Below are positions 1-9,781 of a stretch of DNA of 45,961 nt, piece by piece. The notes below the pieces were generated by a model, which made no database searches, was not told the DNA's origin, and saw only the letters and a program-made list of their open reading frames with translations. A program made the translations under genes and the position numbers. Position 1 is the stretch's first letter; each line of letters begins with the position of its first letter. The DNA comes from Chitinophagaceae bacterium (GTDB taxonomy: Bacteria > Bacteroidota > Bacteroidia > Chitinophagales > Chitinophagaceae): contig JAHEZD010000011.1 in assembly GCA_023251255.1 (NCBI GenBank), positions 46,271-92,231 of the forward strand. Reading direction: 5' to 3'.

Positions 1-1
1 A

Positions 2-628
2 AAAACAAAATATGCCGTTGAGATATTGCCACTGGTTTTTGATGTGCAACAAAGGGAAGAAGTATTTGCAGCCATCAATTCCATTCCCGATGAATGGAAG
101 CATATCGATGTGCTGATAAACAATGCTGGCCTTGCATTGGGCAGGGACAGTTTTGAAAATGCCAGCCTTGATGATTGGGACACCATGATACATACCAACC
201 TAAATGGATTGCTGTACGTAACCAAAGCCGTATTGCCACTGATGATTGAAAAGAAGCAGGGACATATTATCAACATGGGCTCGGTAGCTGCTAAAGAAAT
301 CTATCAATTTGGAAATGCTTACTGTGCCAGCAAAGCGGCGGTAGATGCTGTAAGCCATAGCATGAGGATTGACCTGCTTCCCCATAAAATAAAAGTTACG
401 GCCATTCATCCCGGAGCTGCAGAAACGGAATTTGCACTGGTACGTTTCCATGGAGATGAAATAAAGGCCAAACAAACTTACAATGGGCTAACGCCCCTAT
501 TTGCAGAGGATATTGCCAACATAGCTTACTACTGTGCCACGCTCCCAGCAAATGTTTGCATCAATGACCTTGTGGTAACCTGTACTGCACAAGCCGATGC
601 AGTTTACTTCCATAGGGAACAATCATGA
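2..628 (+). CDS. SDR family oxidoreductase, YdfG-like (5' truncated)
   Basis: The open frame already runs at the first bases of the window, so the start codon and the N-terminal Rossmann glycine motif lie upstream; about 208 residues are visible. What remains shows classical short-chain dehydrogenase features: the INNAG motif, the conserved Asn in the HTNLNGL segment, a catalytic Ser in GSVAA, and the YCASK Tyr/Lys pair, followed by the HPG motif. The sequence follows the E. coli YdfG type (NADP-dependent 3-hydroxy acid dehydrogenase, acting on serine, 3-hydroxypropionate and short hydroxy acids), including NNAGLALG and a C-terminal LPANVCIND segment. It is probably a cytosolic NADP-dependent dehydrogenase; the substrate is inferred from family only. 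Its stop overlaps that of the convergent PAS-domain gene by 6 bases. Confidence 0.88.
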   Translation, partial: KTKYAVEILPLVFDVQQREEVFAAINSIPDEWKHIDVLINNAGLALGRDSFENASLDDWDTMIHTNLNGLLYVTKAVLPLMIEKKQGHIINMGSVAAKEIYQFGNAYCASKAAVDAVSHSMRIDLLPHKIKVTAIHPGAAETEFALVRFHGDEIKAKQTYNGLTPLFAEDIANIAYYCATLPANVCINDLVVTCTAQADAVYFHREQS

Positions 629-1639
629 CTGCGTGGCAGCAGTACGAACAATTTTCTTGATTACATCATCAAGTTCATGGGAAGAATCATACAATAAATC
701 CAGTAGGCTCCTCACATCATCTGGCAATGAATCACGGTAATGGCTCAGGAGTTCTGCCAGGCCAAGGATATTGGACAAGGGCCTTCTTATTTCATGGGAA
801 TTGATCCTAGCAATTTCTTTCAATTGGGCATTCTGCTGTTCCAGTGCAATACGCGATTCAAATGCATTGCTCACATCCCTCATATTGATATTTACACCTG
901 TTACCGTTTTGGAGCTTTCGGCATATACGGGGAAAAATTTTGCACGGAACCATATCTTCTTTCCACCAAAAGCATTGTACTGCTTGATATCATCCGTTGT
1001 TTCCCCGGCAAGGGCTTTCTGCATGGCAGCTTTTGCATCAGCAAGCATTTCAGGCGGCATGGCCTGTTCTAAATTATCACCGGGCAATAAACTAAAGCCA
1101 GTATATTTTTCAATATAGGTGATGGCCGCATAGTTCAGGGTGATGATGGTAAGGTTACTGTCAACAAAGAAATTGAAATCGCTTGTACTATTGAAGATGG
1201 CCCGGAAGCGGCTTTCGGAATCCATCAGTTTATGTTCTACGTTTATTGCTTCGGTTACTTCCTGCACGATACCCAGTTCCTGTACAACAGCACCTTTGTC
1301 ATTCCTCAAAAAAACCGATCGTGTATTCTTGAACCAACCAAATGTCCCATCTTTTCTCCTATATCTTGACATCGTTACAAGCTCCTCCCCATCCTTAAGG
1401 CCCCTAACCTTATTCTGCGTTGTTTCAAGATTCACCAAATCATCTTCATGCAGAATTGTTTCCGGAATCCTATTGCCCATGGCTTCCATATCCTCCTGCG
1501 TATACCCTAATAAGCTTACTATCTTTTTACTACTGAAAACTGCCTTCTTTTCCTCAAAATCATATATATAAATCAGGAATGGCGAAGACGTCATTAATTT
1601 TTCAAAAAGATGGTCCTTATCGTAGTTGGTTATTGGCAA
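623..1639 (-). CDS. PAS/PAS sensor protein with DHp domain but no HATPase
   Basis: A 338-residue soluble signalling protein. Two PAS domains can be read, roughly residues 15-132 (with a PAC-like RRKDGTFGWFKN segment) and 140-258 (GVNINMRDVS end). They are followed by a HisKA/DHp-like helical pair whose first helix contains the H-box SHEIRRPLSNILGL with phospho-acceptor candidate His282. The protein stops about 55 residues later: there is no N, G1 or G2 box, so the ATP-binding kinase domain is absent. The frame opens with TTG at 1639; no upstream in-frame ATG precedes a stop, and the first internal ATG (1594) would cut into the first PAS. There is no signal peptide or membrane segment. It may be a phosphotransfer or dimerisation partner in a two-component pathway, but the ligand is unknown. 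It is convergent with the upstream SDR gene. Confidence 0.8.
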   Translation of the reverse strand: MPITNYDKDHLFEKLMTSSPFLIYIYDFEEKKAVFSSKKIVSLLGYTQEDMEAMGNRIPETILHEDDLVNLETTQNKVRGLKDGEELVTMSRYRRKDGTFGWFKNTRSVFLRNDKGAVVQELGIVQEVTEAINVEHKLMDSESRFRAIFNSTSDFNFFVDSNLTIITLNYAAITYIEKYTGFSLLPGDNLEQAMPPEMLADAKAAMQKALAGETTDDIKQYNAFGGKKIWFRAKFFPVYAESSKTVTGVNINMRDVSNAFESRIALEQQNAQLKEIARINSHEIRRPLSNILGLAELLSHYRDSLPDDVRSLLDLLYDSSHELDDVIKKIVRTAATQS

Positions 1640-1699
1640 AAAACAGTTTTGAGCTATTAACTGATTACAAAATCATTTTATTGTGTGCCTCCGCACTAT

Positions 1700-4600
1700 T
1701 TAAGGGGCCAATGAAACCCTTATCTGTAAACCAGCCCTTGTATTAATGGTTGGTGCAGAAGTTGATATGTAAGGTGTGACCCTCCGTTGGTCAAAAAACA
1801 ATTTCACATTTACCCTGTTGTTCAACACATAATCAATGGATGGCTGAATGGTAATTACTTTTTGCCCACCTGTACCATAAGCGTTGGCTTGGTCCAAACG
1901 GCTGTTACTGGTGAAATCGTCCCTCATGGCAAGGTCAAGCTTAAAGTTAAGGTCATTCTCCAACTTCTTGCCTTTTATTTTTATGAAATTCAGCCCACGT
2001 TTACGCCAACTGGCACCAATTACCCACTCCGTGCTATTGGTTTCACTTAACTGGTAATCAATTAAGCTCAGGCTCAACTGCCTGCTTTTCTTGTACTCAA
2101 ATTTCAGGTTCAATTGGCTCAGCGTGGTAACGTCTATGCCAATCAAAGGGGCAAACTGTTCCTGAATGGTGATATTGGGTACCAGGAAAAAAGGAATATA
2201 ATTACCACTTACGGTATCCACAAAACTTGGTGCACCGTAACGGAACGGATCTGCGAAAAGCAATGCACTATTGTAGCTGTTCATGCCCAATGTGCCACTG
2301 TAAGCATGGGTCAAGGTAATATTGCTGAACACCTTGGCCAATGCAGGCATTTTGCTCAGTCCTGTATATGTGGCCCGCCAGTTCGGTTTTGGCAGTATAC
2401 CTGCAAACGGGTTGGACTTGATACTGCTATTGTTCTGCTTGATCAATGACACAGTATTCGGATCCTTACCTGTATAAGCTGCTATGAAAGATGGGATCAG
2501 CACATCCTGTGCATAGCGGTTATAGCCTTTGGCATAACCATCGGCATTTACGCCGCCACCGGTAGCAGCGTAATAAGGATTGGCAGCAGCAGCGCGTTGG
2601 CTCATGATCAAACGGTAATCCTGGAACTTCTTGAAGGTGGCAGATATTTCATTGGGACTGCTTTTCTCGAACAAGGTACTGAAGGCGATATAGGAAACAC
2701 TGAAGCCCCCACCAGCATAAGGGTTCAGGTGCATTTGCTTCCCAATGTGCGATGCGGTGGAATCCTTGAACAATTCTGTATACTCCTTACTGAAGGTTTT
2801 ATCAAGGTTCAGGTCTATGATCAACTCCTTGATTGGTTCAATCTGTGCAGTAATACTTAGTTTCTGCTCGAAATTCTGCCTGAACAATGAGTTGAAAGTG
2901 GTATCCCTTGATATTAAACCTTGCGCTGCTTTCTTATTGAGCCAATTGGTATCCGGTTGTTTACCAAAAACATAATCCAGGCCAGGCTGCATACTTTTAA
3001 AGTTCTGACCAAGGAACTTGGTACTGTCCATATAGCCTGGCAAACGGCTCCTGTAATTTTCACCGTAATTTATGGATACCCTTTTCAGCATGGTAATCAG
3101 TTTACCGCCTGCTCTTACCATACTGCTCATTTCAACTGGCTGGTTCTGTTTCTGCAAACGGTTGGCCGTTCTGGCATCACGCTTCAATTGCCTCCATTTC
3201 TTTATTGCAGCAGTTAGCTCTTTGCCTTTCTTGCCTTTTGTATATTCTGCCTTTGTTGGCACCGTAATGCCAGCAGTTACCGGTTTGGGGGCAACTGCAT
3301 CTTTTAATTTATCCCCTTTTTTCTTGGTATCCAGGCCACTTTTGGTTGAAGGCTTAGGTTGTGGCGCGGCCATATTGTCTATTGCCCTTAAGAACCTTGA
3401 TTTACTGTACAGCCTTGTTAAATCAAACTCACCATTGATGGTATTTTCCTGACTGTTCTCCAGAATATTACCGAGGCTCCTAGCTATTAAGCTCGCCCCG
3501 ATCCAGTTGTAGGATGTTGAGTAGCTATAACGGGCAGTTATCCAATCTGTCAATGGGAATTTGCTCAATGGGAAAACATAACTGGCCACCGCTTTTTGGG
3601 TGTACAAAGTATTACGACCGCCATCCCAAAAATTCCGCTTAACAGAATCCCGCTTCTCTTTCGTGTCCAACATGCCATAAGGTTCATCCACCCTTGCATT
3701 ATTGGTAGCACTGAAATCAATGTTCAATGAACGTGACAGGTCCCAACGCATATTGTAGAACCTATCGAAAGTGAAGTACTTGTCATAAGTGGTATCCACT
3801 CTTTCTATTTTACCTGTACCATCAGTGCTTACAATACGCGGGATGTACTGGCCAAATTGCCTGTTCACATCTGCCCTGAAGCTCAACAAAGATGGCTTTG
3901 GATTGAAGTTGAAATCCCTGATCAGGTTGTACCATTGGCTTTTCCGTTTAACCAATAATTTCTTGAATGGCTCAATATATTTTGATTGGGTATTGTAAGT
4001 ATAGCCAAACCCGCCTCTTTGTTTGGTTACTTCGTTCTTTAATATCAGTGGTGTTATTTGCGTTGTTCTCGTGTAGGAATAGCTCACATCAAAATTGCTG
4101 AGGCTCCAAAGTTTGGGCTTACCAGTGCTTTGCACACGCACATTCGTAAAGTTGAGCGTCTTGGTGGTGGTTTGGTCAAGCGCCACATTCTTTATTGAAT
4201 CCCTTTGTTCCTTTGTTTTTGCGGCACTCAACTTGTCCTTGTACTTAACATCCTGGTCGTAGGGATCATACTCAGGTTTGCGTATGGTTGAGTTGATGCT
4301 TGCGTAAATTGGAATGGAAATTTTTGCCTGTTTGGGTACCAATTTACCTGCATCAATGGTTGCGGCAGCATCAAATTGGAAGAGATTGTCCCTTGACCGT
4401 TCGTTTACCCTTTGTTCTATGGTTCCAAAGCCTTGCGTATAAGTGTTGGCAGAAACGCTTATTGTGCCCAAGTCGGCCAACTGAACATCCACCCTGCCCA
4501 ATGCAGCATAGGCACCATGTTCGTCAATTTGCGACAAACGGAGTTCATTCACCCATACTTCTGTATTCAGTGGAAAGCCATCGTCCTTAGGATTTTCCAC

Positions 4601-7600
4601 CGCAATTAACACACTTTTTACTTCCCCAAGATTAGGGTTGCCAAATACTGAATAGGTTTTGTTGCCTACCTGTTCACGGTATATTTTATCTACTGAACCT
4701 CCGGCGGCAAGCCTTCTTGCTTTCAAATCTACCAGGTCCTTCAAACTGAAATCCAGGTTATTGGAATCCGGCCAAACCTTCAATTCATCCGTTTCATTTT
4801 GTAGGTACCTACTATTGGGAGGCGTTACCTTCAAAGGAACTTTTACTTCGTAATAATTGCTCAAATTATCCTGACCGATACGGATAATAGCGTTCAATTG
4901 ATTGTCCTTAACAGTAGGGTATTTAAGCACACTTTCTGCGTGAACAAACATGGACAGCTTTCCATATTGGCGCATATCCAGGTTCAATGACTTTATAACG
5001 CCACGGGCATCCCCATCTTGCAGGTTCAACAAATGCAGGCTCATGGCCTGTTCATTCTGCAGCAGGTTAACACCATTATTGCTTAAAGACTGTACACGTT
5101 GAATACCTGGGGGCATGATGTAGTTAACGGGGGAACGGTTGTTGTTCTCTTCCAAGTTTACAGCCAGCACATCCAAAGTAGTGGTGTTGGAGCCATTGTT
5201 TATCGGAACGTATTGACCAGCGGTATCTACTTTGTAAGTAAAGTTTCTCCATTGGTTGCGTACCAAGTTGAACGTTGCAAAACGCAATACGGTGGAATCC
5301 ACGAAATCGGATAGGTACATACGTACAAAACGGATAGACTTGAAATCCGTGATATTGCCCACTGTTCTTGTATAGTCCTTTATGGGTACACGGAAAAGGT
5401 ACCAGTCTTCTGTACCTGGTGTCCCATTTACATAGTTAACAGTAAACGTTCTTCTATCTGTAATGAAATTGGTACCAACTGCCATGTTCTTGGTAAGGTT
5501 GATTTCATATTCATAATAGGATTCTGTTTCGTTCAGCGTATTGTCCCTGTTCAGGTCTTCATTGTCCGGGTACAAGGTGGCTGCGGAAGAAAGGTCACTG
5601 CTGGTAGAAGCCACGGGCGAATTACCTTGAGGGTTATTGTAATCTTTATAACGGCCCAGAATACCTACCCCTGCCGCATCATAGCTGGCGTCACGGAACC
5701 ACTTATAATTGTCGTGCGATGGATCATTTGAAGCCTTAGCCTTCCAATTACCCGCCTGTAAGCGATTCAAATAATACTGCTTTTGCACCCTTTCGCTATC
5801 ATCCCCCAATCCATCAAAACCAACATCCTGATAAGGACGGTCATTGGGGTCATTGCTAAAAGCTTGTGTAATCTGGATGGGGTTCAAGGGAACATTGCCC
5901 CATGTGCTGGTATCCATGGCCGCAGGGGAATTCGGTGTCCGCAACCCATTTTCATAAAACCGCTTGCCATCTTTTAAGATATCCTCGCTTACATTACCGA
6001 AGTTCAGGAAGAGCTTACCAGTAGGGTTGGCACTCGCATTTTTGATAAAAGGGTCCTGCACCCAGAATTCCACGTATTCCACATTCCCCGTTTCAAAATC
6101 GGTTTGGTCTATGGCACGCATGATACCGCCCCATTTCGCCGCTGGGTTTAAAAAATGACCATCTGTATCTATACTATCTGCCCTGCTTACATAATTGTAC
6201 GGACCAATATCCCTTGGATAATAGGCCACATCAAATGTATTGGTCTGTACATTGGTAATATTGGTGGTGGTATTGGGGAAGAGTTCATTGGTGTACACTT
6301 GCCTTACCCTTGGATCGCTCAATGCATTCAAATCCCTTCGCAATGGGTTATTGGTGGCATTCTTGTCCTGCAAATTGGGTTCAATATTGTACCAGGCAAT
6401 TTTGGCACGGTTGAAATTGTAATTGATGGAATCCATTAAAAATGCCTCGGGAAACCTTCCTGTTGGTGTGGAAGCCAGCGTCCATGCAATGGATGGGAAA
6501 CGCAGGTCCAAGCTGCTGCGGGTTCCTTCAAAATTGTCCACATAAATAAGGCCCGCATCACCGGCACCAATTTGTTTAGGATGGCCCGGTTGCAAGTAGG
6601 CACCTTCACCATAAGCCGTAATGGTACTTTTTGCCTTGGTGGAATAGAAGGGCAATTTGTTCAGCAACCTTGTTAGGCCGGGCCACTCTGAACGGTAACT
6701 GAAATCAACACCATACATGGTATTGCGTATAGGGTCTTCGCCATAATCCACCTTGGTAAAAAATGGCCTTTCACCCAAACGCACCATGGATGCCCCAATG
6801 CTTAATTTCTTACTGGCCAAATAATCGGCGCGCAAACCAAGGAACCCTTTTTGCTGCGTGCCAAAGCTGGCATTGTTCTCATAGGAAACACTCACAGGAA
6901 TACCAGAGTTCAATATAGCCTGGTTAATGATCTTTACCGAACCTAGGTTATAGTCAATGGTGTAGTCTTTCCCTTCCACCAACTGTGCACCGCCTGCAGT
7001 AATTTTTACGGAACCCTGTGGTATATTGAATGCCCCTAAATAGATATCGCTACCGCCACTTCCCTTCGCTTCCCCCTGCATTACAAAACGGTTGAGGTTG
7101 GCATAGGTTTGTGCTATGGCTTTTATGGAATCGTACAGCGCCCTGTAGATATATTTATCTTTTAAACTTTGTGGCATACCTGCAAATGCAAGTGTATCCA
7201 GATCACTACCAAATGGTTCAAGCACCGGGAACACAATCTTGCCCTGTTGTGGTAAAATAGTATAGCCGTCCACGTAGTCAAACACCCCATCAGGCTGCGG
7301 GTCATTCCTATTGTTCAGCCTATCCAGATTCAATATCCGCAGCAATGACAATCCAGAAACAGCGGGGGAACTTTCAGGCAAATACCTTTTCAAGCCACCA
7401 CTCGGCTCTTCATACAGAACGTTCATTTTAAAGCCGTCCCTACTAATACCTGCCATATCCAAAGAATAAACGTTCTTCATCATTAGGTCCCAAATAGGCA
7501 GGTTAATACGGGCCGAAGTGGCTTTCAACATTTTAAGGAACAGTACCCGCTGAACACCCTGTGTGGAATCCAACGCTACGTCTTGCGAAAACTCACCCAC

Positions 7601-9013
7601 TTGGTACACTTTACCATTATAGGTATATTGATAAGCCACGCCCAGCACTTCATCTGGCTGCAATTGTGCATTGATGGAAACGAAGCCAATTTGTGGGTTG
7701 AAATAATACTCATTGGGCGTTAGTTTCCTTGCAAATGTTTTTTCAAAATCATTCACAGAAGACAATCCAATGCCTTGCAAAAGACCTGTTACTTGGGAGG
7801 GTTTCCTAAACGGGGAGTTCAGCATGCCACCTTGTGTTAGTTTTGCGTACAAGGCATTTGAATAGTTGTCAGGCAAATTATTCGGGATGTTACCCACAGG
7901 AAGATTGGCTGGATTGCCGATTGTAAGGGGATTCCCTTCACGCAAATCTGCTAGGGCCACTACGTCCCTTGCATCAGTGGTTGCCCCAGTCCTGTTGGTT
8001 ATCCAAACCTCTATACGCTGTATCTGTACCAGACTGTTCACCACAGGCAGGTTTTTCATGGCCTTGTTGTAATTACTGCGGAAATACTGGCCCATTAAAA
8101 AGTGCCTGTTCTCTTCGTAATCATCCAGTTTTTTGTTGAACTGGGTGGTAGCGGACCCGCCCTGCAAGGTCTGGCTCTGGCGCTGTGACCGTTGGTTGGC
8201 CAATGCTGCCGTGAAATAGAACTTACCAAATTGCAATTGCATTTTCAACCCAAACAGGTTTTGTGTGCTGGGTATCAAGGTACCTTTTGATTGCCAGGAG
8301 ATATTACCAGCTTCAAAACTTTTCAATATCTCATCGTTCATGCCCTTGTAGTCCAGTTTCAACTGGTTCTCAAAATCAAAATTGGCCAGTGTGTTATAGT
8401 TGATGGGCAGTTTCAGTTTGTCGCCAATATTGGCATTCACGGAGAGGTTGGCATTCATGTCAAAATCAAATCCGCCGTTCTTCCGCGCAGCTTCTGGAAG
8501 TGTGGGGTTCTTGGTGACCTGGCCCTGATAGCCAGCCAGGATATCTACGGATCCCTGTGGCTTGATATCCACCTTGAAACCATCTTTCCCCACACCAAAA
8601 ATCCTGTCGAACAGTTTATCGAACACTTTCATTTTCGGCCTCTCCACCTTCCTGTTCAATGTAGCCAGGGCCTGCGAGCGCTTCTTGAAATAATCCACTT
8701 CCGCTTTGCGTGCCTGTATGCGTTGGAACTCCTCAAAAGTCAAAAAAGTGGGGCGGCGGTAGGTTTTGCCGCCAATGGTTTCCACAATAACATACTGCTT
8801 TGTTTTGGGATCGTATTCAATATCCTGTTTAATGAGACTGGTATCCCTGATATCAAAGGGGTTATTGTTCTGCCAAGAGTAGCGGTCGCCCCTCCTGTCT
8901 TTAATGGGGTAGTGAAGGGAATCATTGCCCTGTGCAGCAGCCATCTGGCCGAAGCATATAAATGCTAAAGCAGTTAGAATGGTATTCCTATTAAAAAAAA
9001 TTGCGTAATTCAA
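1700..9013 (-). CDS. sprA: SprA, type IX secretion outer-membrane translocon / gliding protein
   Basis: A 2437-residue protein with an N-terminal signal peptide ending near AAAQ, a C-terminal strand ending RAGLQIRVSLAP as in outer-membrane barrels, and the sequence character of SprA (Sov in Porphyromonas). SprA-type residues include a DRIFGVGKDGFKVDIKPQGS segment near residue 140 and a LKYPTVKDNQ segment in the middle. From established work, SprA forms the giant single-chain 36-stranded barrel through which type IX cargo leaves the cell; it is needed for gliding and secretion. The length matches the family (about 2300-2500). The start is a TTG at 9013: no ATG or GTG lies between it and an upstream in-frame TGA, and the next ATG falls inside the signal peptide. 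It lies 42 bases downstream of ruvA on the same strand, an arrangement common in the phylum, so the two are probably cotranscribed. Confidence 0.97.
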   Translation of the reverse strand: MNYAIFFNRNTILTALAFICFGQMAAAQGNDSLHYPIKDRRGDRYSWQNNNPFDIRDTSLIKQDIEYDPKTKQYVIVETIGGKTYRRPTFLTFEEFQRIQARKAEVDYFKKRSQALATLNRKVERPKMKVFDKLFDRIFGVGKDGFKVDIKPQGSVDILAGYQGQVTKNPTLPEAARKNGGFDFDMNANLSVNANIGDKLKLPINYNTLANFDFENQLKLDYKGMNDEILKSFEAGNISWQSKGTLIPSTQNLFGLKMQLQFGKFYFTAALANQRSQRQSQTLQGGSATTQFNKKLDDYEENRHFLMGQYFRSNYNKAMKNLPVVNSLVQIQRIEVWITNRTGATTDARDVVALADLREGNPLTIGNPANLPVGNIPNNLPDNYSNALYAKLTQGGMLNSPFRKPSQVTGLLQGIGLSSVNDFEKTFARKLTPNEYYFNPQIGFVSINAQLQPDEVLGVAYQYTYNGKVYQVGEFSQDVALDSTQGVQRVLFLKMLKATSARINLPIWDLMMKNVYSLDMAGISRDGFKMNVLYEEPSGGLKRYLPESSPAVSGLSLLRILNLDRLNNRNDPQPDGVFDYVDGYTILPQQGKIVFPVLEPFGSDLDTLAFAGMPQSLKDKYIYRALYDSIKAIAQTYANLNRFVMQGEAKGSGGSDIYLGAFNIPQGSVKITAGGAQLVEGKDYTIDYNLGSVKIINQAILNSGIPVSVSYENNASFGTQQKGFLGLRADYLASKKLSIGASMVRLGERPFFTKVDYGEDPIRNTMYGVDFSYRSEWPGLTRLLNKLPFYSTKAKSTITAYGEGAYLQPGHPKQIGAGDAGLIYVDNFEGTRSSLDLRFPSIAWTLASTPTGRFPEAFLMDSINYNFNRAKIAWYNIEPNLQDKNATNNPLRRDLNALSDPRVRQVYTNELFPNTTTNITNVQTNTFDVAYYPRDIGPYNYVSRADSIDTDGHFLNPAAKWGGIMRAIDQTDFETGNVEYVEFWVQDPFIKNASANPTGKLFLNFGNVSEDILKDGKRFYENGLRTPNSPAAMDTSTWGNVPLNPIQITQAFSNDPNDRPYQDVGFDGLGDDSERVQKQYYLNRLQAGNWKAKASNDPSHDNYKWFRDASYDAAGVGILGRYKDYNNPQGNSPVASTSSDLSSAATLYPDNEDLNRDNTLNETESYYEYEINLTKNMAVGTNFITDRRTFTVNYVNGTPGTEDWYLFRVPIKDYTRTVGNITDFKSIRFVRMYLSDFVDSTVLRFATFNLVRNQWRNFTYKVDTAGQYVPINNGSNTTTLDVLAVNLEENNNRSPVNYIMPPGIQRVQSLSNNGVNLLQNEQAMSLHLLNLQDGDARGVIKSLNLDMRQYGKLSMFVHAESVLKYPTVKDNQLNAIIRIGQDNLSNYYEVKVPLKVTPPNSRYLQNETDELKVWPDSNNLDFSLKDLVDLKARRLAAGGSVDKIYREQVGNKTYSVFGNPNLGEVKSVLIAVENPKDDGFPLNTEVWVNELRLSQIDEHGAYAALGRVDVQLADLGTISVSANTYTQGFGTIEQRVNERSRDNLFQFDAAATIDAGKLVPKQAKISIPIYASINSTIRKPEYDPYDQDVKYKDKLSAAKTKEQRDSIKNVALDQTTTKTLNFTNVRVQSTGKPKLWSLSNFDVSYSYTRTTQITPLILKNEVTKQRGGFGYTYNTQSKYIEPFKKLLVKRKSQWYNLIRDFNFNPKPSLLSFRADVNRQFGQYIPRIVSTDGTGKIERVDTTYDKYFTFDRFYNMRWDLSRSLNIDFSATNNARVDEPYGMLDTKEKRDSVKRNFWDGGRNTLYTQKAVASYVFPLSKFPLTDWITARYSYSTSYNWIGASLIARSLGNILENSQENTINGEFDLTRLYSKSRFLRAIDNMAAPQPKPSTKSGLDTKKKGDKLKDAVAPKPVTAGITVPTKAEYTKGKKGKELTAAIKKWRQLKRDARTANRLQKQNQPVEMSSMVRAGGKLITMLKRVSINYGENYRSRLPGYMDSTKFLGQNFKSMQPGLDYVFGKQPDTNWLNKKAAQGLISRDTTFNSLFRQNFEQKLSITAQIEPIKELIIDLNLDKTFSKEYTELFKDSTASHIGKQMHLNPYAGGGFSVSYIAFSTLFEKSSPNEISATFKKFQDYRLIMSQRAAAANPYYAATGGGVNADGYAKGYNRYAQDVLIPSFIAAYTGKDPNTVSLIKQNNSSIKSNPFAGILPKPNWRATYTGLSKMPALAKVFSNITLTHAYSGTLGMNSYNSALLFADPFRYGAPSFVDTVSGNYIPFFLVPNITIQEQFAPLIGIDVTTLSQLNLKFEYKKSRQLSLSLIDYQLSETNSTEWVIGASWRKRGLNFIKIKGKKLENDLNFKLDLAMRDDFTSNSRLDQANAYGTGGQKVITIQPSIDYVLNNRVNVKLFFDQRRVTPYISTSAPTINTRAGLQIRVSLAP

Positions 9014-9055
9014 AACTTCAAAGCCTTGGTTAAGTAGAGCTCAATCTCAATACGG

Positions 9056-9640
9056 TCACAGATTTTTCAGTGCTTGTTTAATTAAATCTTCCAGCGCAAT
9101 GGTGCCATCGCTGGCAGCATTTGCTTTTTTTATTGCCTGCTCCGCAGCAGGCCTTGCAATTCCTAAAGAAACCAGTGCAGTAACTGCGTCTCCATCAAGG
9201 GTGTTTTGTGTAAGGGCCGATAATGGGGAATCGAGTGATTGCTTCGCAAATTTGTCCCTCAATTCCACAATCAAACGTTCAGCACTTTTACGGCCTATCC
9301 CTTTGATACTTTCCAATTGCTTTGTGTTGCCTTGAATGATGGCCCTTGTAATTTCATCGGGCCTCATACCTGACAGCATCACCCTTGCAGTTGCTGCACC
9401 AACCCCTGAAACACTGATCAATTGCAGGAAAAGTTCCTTTTCGTCCATCCCTGCAAAACCAAACAATGTTTGTGCATTTTCAGTGATGTGCAGGTAAGTG
9501 AACAATTGCCCGGTTTCCTTGTTTGCAATGGCAGAATAAGTATGGAGGCTGATATGCAAATCATAGCCAACGCCATTCACGTCAACTATCACCCGTGCAG
9601 GCGTTTTCTGTACAAACTGTCCTCTTACAAATGCTATCAT
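9056..9640 (-). CDS. ruvA: Holliday junction branch migration protein RuvA
   Basis: A 194-residue protein starting MIAFVRGQ. RuvA forms the tetrameric platform that holds a four-way DNA junction and recruits the RuvB motor in recombinational repair. The N-terminal OB-fold occupies about residues 1-63 (VDVNGVGYDLHIS). Two helix-hairpin-helix motifs follow (SVSGVGAATARVMLSG and ESIKGIGRKSAERLIVEL), then the small RuvB-binding C-terminal domain (DAVTALVSLGI...). The length is normal. The frame stays open further upstream to 10081, but the RuvA fold begins exactly at the ATG at 9640 and the upstream reading runs antisense to fabH, so I chose 9640. A good -7 box lies 13 bases upstream. It is the first gene of a probable ruvA-sprA unit. 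Confidence 0.97.
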   Translation of the reverse strand: MIAFVRGQFVQKTPARVIVDVNGVGYDLHISLHTYSAIANKETGQLFTYLHITENAQTLFGFAGMDEKELFLQLISVSGVGAATARVMLSGMRPDEITRAIIQGNTKQLESIKGIGRKSAERLIVELRDKFAKQSLDSPLSALTQNTLDGDAVTALVSLGIARPAAEQAIKKANAASDGTIALEDLIKQALKNL

Positions 9641-9653
9641 AAAACTAGGATTC

Positions 9654-9661
9654 CAAAAATA
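9654..9661 (-). promoter_or_regulatory. Bacteroidota -7 box upstream of ruvA-sprA
   Basis: Read on the minus strand the sequence is TATTTTTG, a full match to the TAnnTTTG -7 consensus, 13 bases before the ruvA ATG. No convincing -33 TTTG is found 19-21 bases further upstream, so the call rests on the -7 box and its position. Confidence 0.45.
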
Positions 9662-9781
9662 GGGGTTTAGGCCTAATGTTAGGTTTAAATTTGAAGTATG
9701 GGCATCTTCATAAACGGCGTTTGCTAAGTAAATATGCTGATATTTGCCGTCACAAAATTTTTGAGCCCTTAATTTTATCAA

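Noticed and set aside
8291-8968. 225-residue plus-strand frame opposite sprA
   Set aside because: It is antisense to the conserved N-terminal part of SprA, has no family features, and reflects the codon bias of the opposite strand.
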